In this document: positions 8,451 through 16,280 of the stretch, in pieces
How the letters are laid out: each line of letters begins with the position of its first letter
Position numbering within the stretch: position 1 is the first letter of the stretch
From: Vibrio renipiscarius
Lineage (GTDB): Bacteria; Pseudomonadota; Gammaproteobacteria; Enterobacterales; Vibrionaceae
Assembly: GCF_000827885.1 (NCBI RefSeq)
Contig: NZ_JTKH01000003.1
Span: 248,001-312,000 of the forward strand
Length of the DNA: 64,000 bases
Direction of reading: 5' to 3'
The notes under the pieces: generated by a model
Databases searched by the model: none
Seen by the model: only the letters and a program-made list of their open reading frames with translations
What the model was told of the DNA's origin: nothing
Made by a program: the position numbers and the translations under genes

Positions 8451-9830
8451 TTATTTCATGCGCTTTTTCAATCTTGCCAGTTCAATGGCATTTGAACGCA
8501 CCGTAAGTTTGATGTGGTCGTATTCATATTCTTCTTTGATCACGCTCATGCTGCTGCGAATTTCACCGATGATGCCTTGCGCGTCATATTGAATAATGAA
8601 CTCTTCTTCAATCATATCCTGCTGCGATGCATTCACGATATATTGGTGCAGCTTAGCCACATCAAGTGGGTTGCGCGTCGAGGTCATCATCGCATCAGGA
8701 AATTCTTCCATCAGCGCTTCTTGCTGCTCAATACTCAGTTGGTCCGATTTGTTCAGTACCAGCAGTTTCTTAATATCTTCTACGCCCACTTCGCCCAACA
8801 CTTCATGGACCACGTCCAATTGAGTACGGAAAGTGGCATCGGAGGCGTCAACCACATACAACAGCAAAGAGGCATCATGTGCTTCTGCAAGTGTCGAGTG
8901 GAATGAAGCAACAAGATCATGAGGTAGCTTTTTAATAAAGCCCACGGTATCGGATACCAGAATACGCGGTTGAGTCGCTGGGTAAAGTGCACGAACCGTT
9001 GTATCAAGCGTGGCAAACAGTTTGTTTTCCACCAGCACTTCGCTGCCCGTTAAGGCGCGCATCATCGACGACTTGCCGGCGTTGGTATAACCAACCAGAG
9101 CAACACTGAAAAGTTCTGAACGTTGGGTACGACGACCTTTTAATTCATGTTGTACGCTAACCAGTTCACGTCTTAGTTCAGCCAATTGGTCACGCACTTT
9201 ACGGCGATCGAGCTCAAGGGTCGTTTCACCGGCCCCTTTACCCATTTGGCGCTCTTTGTTACCGCTGGTTGATTCACGTAGACGTGGCGCTAAGTAGTTT
9301 AGGCGTGCAATCTCTACCTGCAGACGTGCGGTACGTGTACGAGCATGACGGCTAAAGATTTCAATAATGATGCCGGTGCGGTCAAACACTTCCACGCCAA
9401 GTTGGTTCTCAACATTGCGCAGTTGCGATGGGCTAAGATCACAGTCAAACACAACCACATCAGCACAATGCAGAGGCAGGTTTTCTGAAGGGAGATCTTC
9501 AAAACGCATCTCGTCGTAGATAGGCGCATCAAATGCCATATCGCCGAACGATTCATCATCGAACAGATCTTCGGTATCGAGATCTTCTTCCATCTCTCCT
9601 TGATTACCCGTTAAACGGGCAATTTCTGCCATTTTACCCACACCCAGAACACTCTGCTTCTGAGTCGAAGCAAGGTTTTGCGATTGAGTACCAACAACGT
9701 TAAAGCCTAGCGTCGTCACAAGACGTGCTAATTCAGCAAGAGATTCGGTCGCCTCTGCCCCTTTAAATTGCGGTGTGCAGATGGAAATAAGTAAGGCGTT
9801 ATTCTGTAATGGTTTTGCGGTTAGCTGCAT
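8451..9830 (-). CDS. hflX: HflX family ribosome-associated GTPase with an acidic insertion
   Basis: A 459-residue GTPase of the Obg-HflX class. HflX binds the 50S subunit and splits stalled or stressed ribosomes. The N-terminal HflX domain includes VVFDCDLSPSQLRN and VFDRTGIIIEIFSRHA, followed by a coiled region. The G domain shows G1 GYTNAGKSS, G3 DTVGFIKKLPHDLV and G4 NKSD. An acidic insertion rich in Asp and Glu (about residues 79-115) separates VLGVGKMAEIA from the rest and is not in the E. coli protein. It has its own flanks rather than the hfq-hflX-hflKC context, so it may be a second copy. No strong Shine-Dalgarno sequence precedes ATG 9830. Confidence 0.88.
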   Translation of the reverse strand: MQLTAKPLQNNALLISICTPQFKGAEATESLAELARLVTTLGFNVVGTQSQNLASTQKQSVLGVGKMAEIARLTGNQGEMEEDLDTEDLFDDESFGDMAFDAPIYDEMRFEDLPSENLPLHCADVVVFDCDLSPSQLRNVENQLGVEVFDRTGIIIEIFSRHARTRTARLQVEIARLNYLAPRLRESTSGNKERQMGKGAGETTLELDRRKVRDQLAELRRELVSVQHELKGRRTQRSELFSVALVGYTNAGKSSMMRALTGSEVLVENKLFATLDTTVRALYPATQPRILVSDTVGFIKKLPHDLVASFHSTLAEAHDASLLLYVVDASDATFRTQLDVVHEVLGEVGVEDIKKLLVLNKSDQLSIEQQEALMEEFPDAMMTSTRNPLDVAKLHQYIVNASQQDMIEEEFIIQYDAQGIIGEIRSSMSVIKEEYEYDHIKLTVRSNAIELARLKKRMK

Positions 9831-10002
9831 AATTTTTTGTGTTTGCGCACTCGTGTGCGACCTGCGTTTTTATCGATAATTACCGTCGATCCTACGCTGT
9901 TATGCGCTTGCTTTATAGAACAATAGAGAACTAAATTGAGAATAAATTCCAACAAGCATTAACCCGTTGAATCTATGATGTTTTATTTGAGGTATTCGTC
10001 AA

Positions 10003-10041
10003 TAAAAACCACGAGTCAGCACCGGTATGTCTGGCTCGTGG
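10003..10041 (-). terminator. Terminator after dcyD
   Basis: CCACGAGTCAG (10009-10019) and CTGGCTCGTGG (10031-10041) form an 11-bp stem with one mismatch. On the minus strand the stem is followed by TTTTTATT. Confidence 0.75.
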
Positions 10042-10072
10042 CAAGAATCGTACTTAAAAGTTGAGGATCAAA

Positions 10073-11065
10073 CTAGAAAGCTTCGCGGTAACCAAACAAT
10101 CCTTGGCTGCCACCAGTATGTAAAAAGAGTTGTTTACTGCCTGCTTTAATCACGCCTTGTTCACACAAGTCCATAAAGCCAGACATCGCTTTACCGGTAT
10201 AAACAGGATCAAGCAGTAACCCTTCTTGCTGAGCGCAACGTTTTACCGCCGTGATCATTGTCGGAGTGGTCATGCCATAGCCTTCGCCATAGTAACGACC
10301 ATCCGCCACCACACGGCCTTCGGCAAGGTTCGGATCAAGACCCAGAAAAACCAAAATTTCGCGGAGTAATCCTTCCACTAAGGCTTGTTGATCTTCGGTT
10401 GAGCGACTCACCGTGATTCCCAACACTGGAATGTGAGAGTTGGCCGCAATGAGACCGGCAAGCAACCCCGCTTGAGTGCCCGCGCTGCCTGTTGCCAACA
10501 CAATCTGATCAATATGAAGATCTTGCTCTGCCAATTGCGCCAGTATTTCATGAGCACAGCGAACATAACCCATGCTCCCAATCACATTTGAGCCACCCAT
10601 AGGTACAAAATAAGGATGACGGCCTTCGGCTTCTAACGTGGCCATTAAAGAGTGAGCGACCACACTGCAATCGTCCCCCTCTTCAACCGCATGAATGTTC
10701 GCACCCAACAGATGATCGAGTAACATATTGCCATTGTTGTAATAATCGGTCTTTGGCGTACCTTGCACATCTTCAAGCACCAATTCACAATCAAAACCAA
10801 ACTTTGCCGCCGCCGCCGCGGTTTGTCTTGCATGATTTGACTGATAACCTCCGACGGTCACTAACGTATCTGCGCCTTTTTGCTGCGCATCGGCAATCAA
10901 ATATTCCAACTTACGGGCTTTGTTACCACCACCGGCTAACCCTGTACAATCATCACGCTTAATAAATAACTCGCAACCAAGATCATTGGAAAGTCTTGGC
11001 AGGTATTCTAATGGTGTCGGAGTATGGCTAATCACCGTGCGAGGGATCGCATCAAATTCTTTCAT
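10073..11065 (-). CDS. dcyD: D-cysteine desulfhydrase / ACC-deaminase family PLP enzyme
   Basis: A 330-residue fold-type II PLP enzyme. D-cysteine desulfhydrase splits D-cysteine to pyruvate, H2S and ammonia; close relatives deaminate 1-aminocyclopropane-1-carboxylate. The PLP-binding lysine is Lys49 in GGGNKARKLE, followed by GGYQSNHARQTAAAAA (phosphate and substrate region) and ATGSAGTQAG (phosphate cup). Length and N-terminus agree with the DcyD family. GAAGA precedes ATG 11065. It appears monocistronic, with a terminator just beyond the stop codon. The exact substrate (D-Cys or another beta-substituted amino acid) is family-based inference. Confidence 0.87.
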   Translation of the reverse strand: MKEFDAIPRTVISHTPTPLEYLPRLSNDLGCELFIKRDDCTGLAGGGNKARKLEYLIADAQQKGADTLVTVGGYQSNHARQTAAAAAKFGFDCELVLEDVQGTPKTDYYNNGNMLLDHLLGANIHAVEEGDDCSVVAHSLMATLEAEGRHPYFVPMGGSNVIGSMGYVRCAHEILAQLAEQDLHIDQIVLATGSAGTQAGLLAGLIAANSHIPVLGITVSRSTEDQQALVEGLLREILVFLGLDPNLAEGRVVADGRYYGEGYGMTTPTMITAVKRCAQQEGLLLDPVYTGKAMSGFMDLCEQGVIKAGSKQLFLHTGGSQGLFGYREAF

Positions 11066-11163
11066 TTTTAGTCTTCTTATTCGATGTAGGGATTGAGTTA
11101 GCCTCTGCCACTTTCGTCGATTGTCGCCGAAGCTCGCCGAAGAGGCATGACTGTCACTGCCGA

Positions 11164-11649
11164 TTAAAAGGTCAGCAGCATATCGTTCCAGCTTGAACCA
11201 CCATGACTGGAAGCCGATTGGCCTAAGCGCTGAAAACCTTGCTGTTGGTAGAAATCAACCAAGTAATCTTTGCAGGTTAAAACGATGCCGTGATGGCCAC
11301 GACTTTTACTCACCGCAATAAACTGCTGAGTCAGTAACGAGGCGTAACCTTTGCGCTGATGAGCAGGATCCACCGCTAAACCAAAGACCGTTTGGTATTT
11401 ACCCTTTGGGCGATGAAGTGACGCGTCCGCATAAAGCGCATCGGGCAATGTGGGCGTATCATTAATGCACCCATTGATATGGCCGACAATTTCACCGTCA
11501 ACTTTCAATACAAAGAAGCACTCTGGAAAGACCGCAAAGCGTTGTTTGAATGACGATAAGCTCGCCGCCTCTTCCGCGGGAAAGCAGACATTTTCAATTT
11601 CAGAGATTCGTAGAATTTCGTCGGCATTCGCCTGAATAAAAGTCGGCAT
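11164..11649 (-). CDS. GNAT family N-acetyltransferase
   Basis: A 161-residue single-domain acetyltransferase. VFGLAVDPAHQRKGYASLLTQ is the acetyl-CoA binding motif A (V-x-P-x-x-Q-R-x-G-x-A/G). CKDYLVDFYQQQGFQRLG near the C-terminus is motif B, with the usual Tyr. It resembles the group related to arylalkylamine and serotonin-type acetyltransferases, but its substrate is unknown. AAGGA lies upstream of ATG 11649. The gap to the dcyD start is about 100 bp, so a separate transcript is likely. Confidence 0.8.
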   Translation of the reverse strand: MPTFIQANADEILRISEIENVCFPAEEAASLSSFKQRFAVFPECFFVLKVDGEIVGHINGCINDTPTLPDALYADASLHRPKGKYQTVFGLAVDPAHQRKGYASLLTQQFIAVSKSRGHHGIVLTCKDYLVDFYQQQGFQRLGQSASSHGGSSWNDMLLTF

Positions 11650-12123
11650 TTTTACATTTTCCTTTTACGACAAGAACCCAATAGGCAAGCGCCTTTGTTC
11701 TAATCCAGATCATATTAGCTCTTCATCATCGTAGTGTACTCTTAAAAACCACATGAAAATAATGCATTTTATTCAACCGACAATGAATCAGGCACAAAGT
11801 GACATTACCCAACTATCGACACCCAAATAACGACTCACACTGTATTGGCACAAACGCGCCAAAGTGCTCCAAAAATTCGTTGGTTCATCGAACAATTTTC
11901 AATCTTTCATGGGGTTGAGACAACGCGCTATACCCAAATAACGTCAAGTTAGCGGGTAAGGGTAAGGCAGAAATAAAACTAAAATAGGGAGGGGGATATA
12001 AGGGACTAACCAGCAAGCACGCGTTATATCATGACATTGCTGGTTATTTAAAAAAGCAGACAGAGACGTTATCGAGCGATGTTGGTTTGTTTTCCACTCT
12101 TTCGCGTAAAACAAACCATCGAA
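11650..12123. other. Intergenic region with two hairpins and a repeated 12-mer
   Basis: No gene is seen. ACCCAAATAACG occurs twice, at 11821-11832 and 11932-11943. AACCAGCAA (12008-12016) and TTGCTGGTT (12037-12045) form a perfect 9-bp stem without a T-run. The promoter of the GNAT gene must lie in the left part. Confidence 0.5.
12083..12117 (-). terminator. Hairpin after the RIO kinase gene
   Basis: GGTTTGTTTT (12083-12092) pairs perfectly with AAAACAAACC (12108-12117), seven bases past the stop codon of the minus-strand kinase gene. No T-run follows, so its role as terminator is tentative. Confidence 0.45.
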
Positions 12124-13011
12124 TTAATCTTCGCTCCAGTTGAACTTACTTTCATCGACACCATGCTTCGCTTCTTTCTGCCGCTCTTTTCTGAAACGTT
12201 CTTCATCGCGAGCAGCGTCAATTTCTTGCATGATCGTCGCAATATCCGCTTCTGTTTCGATTTCAGCGAATTGACCCGTCAGCACGGTATCTGGTGTTAA
12301 CTCGCCTTTCTCATACAGCGCCCACATTTCTTTTGCGTATTCGGTATCACGCAATTCTGGGGCGAACTGGCCGTAATATTCACGGATATTGTTCACATCA
12401 CGTGCCAACATCCATTCCGCGTTATTGTTTGCTGAAGCATCAACCGCCTGTGGTAAATCGATGATCACTGGACCATTTTCATCTACTAACACGTTAAACT
12501 CTGACAAGTCACCATGAATAATGCCTTCACACAGCATTTTCACCACGTAACCCATCATCGTTAAATGATCTTCACGCGCTTGTTCTGCCGACATCTCGAC
12601 ATCGTTTAATCTTGGCGCAACATAGCCTTCTTCATCGGTCACCAACTCCATTAATAGAACGCCATCAAAGCATCCATAAGGGACTGGAACACGCACGCCT
12701 GCCGCGGCAAGTTTGTACAAAGCATCGACTTCTGCACTTTGCCAGGCTTGCTCTTGCTGCTCACGACCAAAGCCGGAACCTTTTTCCATCGCACGAGCGC
12801 GACGGCTGTTGCGTACCTTTCGGCCTTCTCGATAAGCAACGGCTTTTTTAAAGCTGCGCTGAGTTGCCTCCTTGTACACTTTGGCACAACGGATCGTTTC
12901 ACCACAGCGCACGATGTACACTGAGGCCTCTTTTCCACTCATTAACTGGCTTGTCACTTCATCGACTAAACCATCGTCAACTAAGGGTTGTATTCTTTTC
13001 GGTATTTTCAT
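12124..13011 (-). CDS. RIO-family serine protein kinase / ATPase
   Basis: A 295-residue atypical kinase of the RIO1 superfamily. Motifs in order: the nucleotide loop SGKEASVYIV, the ATP lysine in CAKVYKEA, a long basic helix RKVRNSRRARAMEKG, hinge LLMELVTDEEG, catalytic loop IIHGDLSEFNVLV with the catalytic Asp, and the metal-binding Asp in VIIDLPQAVD. The C-terminus is highly charged. In eukaryotes and archaea RIO kinases mature the small ribosomal subunit; the bacterial role is not settled. I chose ATG 13011 (MKIPKRIQPLVDDGLVD), the usual family start; an upstream in-frame start at 13089 adds 26 residues without similarity. The Shine-Dalgarno match is poor for both. Confidence 0.82.
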   Translation of the reverse strand: MKIPKRIQPLVDDGLVDEVTSQLMSGKEASVYIVRCGETIRCAKVYKEATQRSFKKAVAYREGRKVRNSRRARAMEKGSGFGREQQEQAWQSAEVDALYKLAAAGVRVPVPYGCFDGVLLMELVTDEEGYVAPRLNDVEMSAEQAREDHLTMMGYVVKMLCEGIIHGDLSEFNVLVDENGPVIIDLPQAVDASANNNAEWMLARDVNNIREYYGQFAPELRDTEYAKEMWALYEKGELTPDTVLTGQFAEIETEADIATIMQEIDAARDEERFRKERQKEAKHGVDESKFNWSED

Positions 13012-13274
13012 GGCGTCGTTATACCCTAGGAAGCAAAAGTAAGCGAGTAAATCCATATCTGATTTCGCAAGAAATTCTTCTATTATCACGATTGGTGTCG
13101 ATTTAAATCGCGTTCACCCTATCGCCCCACCCTCGAGTCGTTCGAGTCTCACGCCCACATCCCCCGCATAACGCCCTTATCGACCTCCAAACGCAAGGAG
13201 GCCACCAACGAATCGCTCTGGCGTCGTGAATTGTATTTTTTTTGCATTTCGAGTTAATTTTTCTAATCACTGAC

Positions 13275-13303
13275 TTGACAGCTGAATTACGGAAGCATAT
13301 ATT
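13275..13303 (+). promoter_or_regulatory. Strong sigma-70-like promoter upstream of ibpA
   Basis: TTGACA (13275-13280) and TATATT (13298-13303) are separated by exactly 17 bp. The -35 also reads CTTGACA, close to the heat-shock sigma-32 -35, but no CCCCAT-type -10 follows. Transcripts would start near 13310 and have a leader of about 230 nt. Confidence 0.55.
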
Positions 13304-13366
13304 GATTACACGAACTGCCATATGGAGTTTGTTGATAGCTTGATTCGCCTTATTAAGGGAATGCAA

Positions 13367-13477
13367 AAGTTATCGGTTTAGAAGCGATGACCTAATCGAC
13401 CACAGGTTGGTTAGTGGGCATAACTTCTAATTATTCACTGTAGAACGGTATGTCTCAATAAGCCTAAACAAGGCTTA
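13367..13477 (+). promoter_or_regulatory. Structured upstream part of the ibpA leader
   Basis: AAGTTAT (13367-13373) pairs with ATAACTT (13420-13426) and encloses a 10-bp hairpin CTAATCGACC (13392-13401) / GGTTGGTTAG (13405-13414). A second hairpin follows, TAAGCCT (13459-13465) / AGGCTTA (13471-13477). ROSE elements in other bacteria likewise have several stable upstream hairpins before the temperature-sensitive one. Confidence 0.5.
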
Positions 13478-13514
13478 AGAATACGAGTTCGATCTCTTCG
13501 CTATCGCGTCGAGA

Positions 13515-13540
13515 ACTATTGCTTATTATTGAAGGATAGT
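13515..13540 (+). promoter_or_regulatory. ROSE-like RNA thermometer hairpin covering the ibpA Shine-Dalgarno
   Basis: ACTATTGCTT (13515-13524) pairs with AAGGATAGT (13532-13540) around a seven-base loop, leaving one bulged G at 13521. The 3' arm contains the ibpA ribosome-binding site AAGGA. The 5' arm holds TTGCT, the anti-Shine-Dalgarno of ROSE thermometers, whose unpaired G is a hallmark. The start codon 13544 lies just beyond the stem. Melting at heat-shock temperature would free the site. Confidence 0.65.
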
Positions 13541-13543
13541 ATT

Positions 13544-13963
13544 ATGCGTAATGTAGATATTTCTCCCCTATACCGCCATGCCATTGGTTTTGATCGCTTG
13601 TTTAATCTTGTAGAGAACAACGCGAAAAAAACACCTCAAACGGGTTACCCACCCTACAACATCGAACAGAAAGATGAGCACAACTATCGTATTACGATGG
13701 CCGTTGCAGGTTTCTCTGAAGATGCGTTAACACTGACTCAAAACGAAAATATGCTGATTGTTTCTGGCGAAATCAAGGCCGAAGAAACAAAAACCACTTA
13801 CGTCTATCAAGGGATTGCTGAACGCAACTTTGAAAGAAAATTCCAACTGGCTGATTACGTTACTGTATCGGCAGCAAGTATGGAAAACGGTTTGCTACAT
13901 ATTGATCTCGTACGCGAAGTACCAGAAGCAATGCAACCACGTAAGATCGCTATCAACAAGTAG
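13544..13963 (+). CDS. ibpA: Small heat-shock protein IbpA/Hsp20
   Basis: A 139-residue alpha-crystallin-type holdase that binds unfolding proteins and hands them to DnaK/ClpB. The N-terminus MRNVDISPLYRHAIGFDRLF is typical of IbpA. The alpha-crystallin domain runs from about residue 35 (YPPYNIEQKDEHNYRITMAV) to 125, with the conserved A-G-F and the N-x-L-x-V-x-G-like strand NENMLIVSGEI. The C-terminal IAI is the I-x-I motif for oligomer assembly. I chose ATG 13544 because GAAGGAT lies seven bases upstream; an upstream ATG at 13529 would place the ribosome-binding site inside the gene. Translation is probably controlled by the ROSE-like hairpin. A dnaK paralogue follows. Confidence 0.92.
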   Translation: MRNVDISPLYRHAIGFDRLFNLVENNAKKTPQTGYPPYNIEQKDEHNYRITMAVAGFSEDALTLTQNENMLIVSGEIKAEETKTTYVYQGIAERNFERKFQLADYVTVSAASMENGLLHIDLVREVPEAMQPRKIAINK

Positions 13964-14209
13964 TTCTTTATAAGTGAACACTGGTAGAACATAACTCAGT
14001 ATTGCCGTTAAACACCATGAGACAAAGCGTAGAAAGAGATCGCTTTAACCCTGGCTAAGATGGGTTTACACCCTAGTCAAACAGGTGGCCAACATTGCGT
14101 TACCACCGGTTTAGTGGCAAGACTGATAACAGTATATTTCATTGAGAATGAGCATAGTGATAGCAAAAATGCATTCTATGTTCTTATAAAATCAACATTC
14201 GAATTTAGC

Positions 14210-14251
14210 TAATTTGCATTAATATAACTAATGCAAATTACAGAGGTAATT
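14210..14251 (+). promoter_or_regulatory. Overlapping alternative hairpins in the dnaK leader
   Basis: Hairpin A is a perfect 12-bp inverted repeat (14210-14221 with 14229-14240, seven-base loop). Hairpin B pairs AATTAC (14236-14241) with GTAATT (14246-14251) and holds the AGAGG ribosome-binding site in its loop and stem. They share 14236-14240, so they cannot both form. The long palindrome could also be a protein operator; it does not match the CIRCE consensus. Confidence 0.5.
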
Positions 14252-14254
14252 ATT

Positions 14255-16150
14255 ATGGGTAAAATCATTGGTATCGACTTAGGTACAACGAACTCTTGTG
14301 TTTCTGTTTTAGATGGCGACAAACCACGCGTCATTGAAAACGCGGAAGGTGAGCGCACCACCGCTTCTGTTGTGGCCTACACAGATGGGGAAACGTTGGT
14401 CGGTCAACCGGCAAAACGCCAAGCCGTCACTAACCCAACCAACACGCTATTTGCAATCAAGCGTTTGATTGGTCGTCGATTTGAAGACAAAGAAGTTCAG
14501 CGTGACATCGAAATCATGCCTTACAAAATCGTTAAGGCGGACAATGGTGATGCTTGGGTAGAAGCAAAAGGCCAAAAAATGGCAGCGCCTCAAGTTTCAG
14601 CTGAAATTCTGAAAAAAATGAAGAAAACGGCGGAAGATTTCCTAGGTGAAGAAGTCACTGGCGCGGTTATTACGGTTCCGGCTTACTTTAACGACGCTCA
14701 ACGTCAAGCAACCAAAGACGCTGGCCGTATCGCCGGTCTAGAAGTAAAACGCATCATCAACGAACCAACAGCAGCAGCGTTGGCATACGGTCTCGATAAA
14801 AAAGGCGGCGATCGCACTATCGCGGTTTACGACTTAGGGGGTGGTACGTTTGATATCTCGATCATCGAAATCGATCAAGTGGAAGGCGAGCAGACCTTTG
14901 AAGTGCTTGCAACTAACGGTGATACACACCTTGGCGGTGAAGACTTTGATACTCGTTTAATCAACTACTTGGTGGATGAGTTTAAAAAAGAACAAGGGAT
15001 CAACCTAAAAGCGGATCCGCTGGCGATGCAACGTGTGAAAGAAGCGGCTGAAAAAGCGAAAATCGAGCTTTCTTCTACCACACAAACTGACGTGAACTTG
15101 CCATACGTGACAGCTGATGCAACCGGTCCTAAACACCTAAACGTGAAAGTGACCCGTGCCAAGTTAGAATCGCTCGTTGAAGATCTTGTACAACGTTCGA
15201 TTGAACCACTGAAAGTGGCACTGGCAGACGCAAAACTGTCTGTAAACGACATCACCGATGTAATTTTGGTGGGCGGTCAAACCCGTATGCCAATGGTTCA
15301 AGCAAAAGTGGCGGAGTTCTTTGGCAAAGAAGCACGCCGTGATGTTAACCCTGATGAAGCCGTTGCAATGGGTGCGGCCGTTCAAGGTGGTGTACTGGCT
15401 GGCGAAGTAAAAGATGTGTTGCTATTGGATGTTACCCCACTCTCTCTCGGTATCGAGACAATGGGCGGCGTAATGACCAAGTTGGTTGAGAAGAACACCA
15501 CCATCCCAACCAAAGCGAACCAAACGTTCTCAACCGCGGAAGATAACCAAAGTGCAGTAACGATTCACGTTCTGCAAGGTGAGCGTAAGCAAGCGACCTT
15601 CAACAAGTCTCTTGGCCAGTTCAACCTTGAAGGCATTCAGCCTGCACCACGCGGTATGGCGCAAATTGAAGTGACTTTCGACCTCGATGCTGATGGTATC
15701 TTGAATGTCTCTGCGAAGGATAAAACCACCGGCAAAGAGCAGAAAATCACTATCCAAGCGTCAGGCGGTTTGAGCGATGCTGAGATTGAAAAAATGGTTC
15801 AAGAAGCGGAAGCAAACAAAGACGCGGACAAAAAGTTCGAAGAACTCGCAGCGGCACGCAACCAAGCGGATCAGATGATTCACGGTACGCGTAAACAAAT
15901 CGAAGAAGTGGGTGAAGCGCTGCCTGCTGAAGAGAAAGCGAAAATTGAAGCGGCAATCAGCGACGTTGAAGTGGCTCGTAAGGGCGATGACAAAGAAGCG
16001 ATTGACACCAAAGTTCAAGCTCTCGCAGCAGCGGCTCAGAAACTGATGGAGATTGCTCAGCAACAAGCACAAGCACAGCAATCTCAAGGCAATGATACCC
16101 AATCGAAAGACGATGATGTGGTTGATGCTGAATTTGAAGAAGTGAAATAA
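14255..16150 (+). CDS. dnaK: Chaperone DnaK (Hsp70), probable second copy
   Basis: A 631-residue Hsp70 that folds and disaggregates proteins through ATP-driven cycles with a J protein and GrpE. The ATPase domain begins [20 protein letters not shown], with phosphate-2 motif [10 protein letters not shown] and adenosine motif [11 protein letters not shown]. The interdomain linker is [13 protein letters not shown]. The substrate domain and lid follow, ending in a Gln/Ala-rich tail and [14 protein letters not shown] chose ATG 14255 (AGAGGTAA upstream); the ATG at 14231 sits inside a leader hairpin. It is very close to main Vibrio DnaK proteins. The partner J protein here lacks the zinc finger, and grpE is not adjacent, so this looks like a paralogous heat-shock set rather than the housekeeping dnaKJ. 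Confidence 0.93.
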   Translation: MGKIIGIDLGTTNSCVSVLDGDKPRVIENAEGERTTASVVAYTDGETLVGQPAKRQAVTNPTNTLFAIKRLIGRRFEDKEVQRDIEIMPYKIVKADNGDAWVEAKGQKMAAPQVSAEILKKMKKTAEDFLGEEVTGAVITVPAYFNDAQRQATKDAGRIAGLEVKRIINEPTAAALAYGLDKKGGDRTIAVYDLGGGTFDISIIEIDQVEGEQTFEVLATNGDTHLGGEDFDTRLINYLVDEFKKEQGINLKADPLAMQRVKEAAEKAKIELSSTTQTDVNLPYVTADATGPKHLNVKVTRAKLESLVEDLVQRSIEPLKVALADAKLSVNDITDVILVGGQTRMPMVQAKVAEFFGKEARRDVNPDEAVAMGAAVQGGVLAGEVKDVLLLDVTPLSLGIETMGGVMTKLVEKNTTIPTKANQTFSTAEDNQSAVTIHVLQGERKQATFNKSLGQFNLEGIQPAPRGMAQIEVTFDLDADGILNVSAKDKTTGKEQKITIQASGGLSDAEIEKMVQEAEANKDADKKFEELAAARNQADQMIHGTRKQIEEVGEALPAEEKAKIEAAISDVEVARKGDDKEAIDTKVQALAAAAQKLMEIAQQQAQAQQSQGNDTQSKDDDVVDAEFEEVK

Positions 16151-16214
16151 CGCTTTAGCTCAACTATCTGTACCATCTTAGGTGGTTGAGCGATATCATA
16201 TTAGCAATGGCATT

Positions 16215-16247
16215 AAGGGCGTAAGAGATTTCTCGTACGCCCTTTTC
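16215..16247 (+). terminator. Terminator-like hairpin between dnaK and dnaJ2
   Basis: AAGGGCGTA (16215-16223) pairs with TACGCCCTT (16236-16244), with an inner GAGA/TCTC stem and a short T-run. It lies between two same-strand genes, so it would lower J-protein levels relative to DnaK instead of ending the operon outright. Confidence 0.6.
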
Positions 16248-16280
16248 CAGTTTTAGTCAGGAATAAAGCAAGAGGCTGAC

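Larger units (their letters stand above)
13012..13543. other. Divergent intergenic region and long ibpA leader
   Basis: The left part (13100-13200) is C-rich and contains a small stem CCTCC/GGAGG (13184-13188, 13197-13201). The right part carries a promoter and a chain of RNA hairpins ahead of ibpA, annotated separately. Confidence 0.5.

Noticed and set aside
12079..12300. 73-codon + strand frame over the end of the RIO kinase gene
   Set aside because: It is antisense to a conserved kinase and has no ribosome-binding site or family match.
13124..13155. GTTCGAGTCTC string resembling a tRNA T-arm
   Set aside because: The flanking bases do not pair into a T-stem, and no anticodon arm, D-arm, acceptor stem or CCA end can be found on either strand.
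14210..14240. CIRCE operator before dnaK
   Set aside because: The palindrome (TAATTTGCATTA) does not match TTAGCACTC-N9-GAGTGCTAA, and the loop is seven bases rather than nine.
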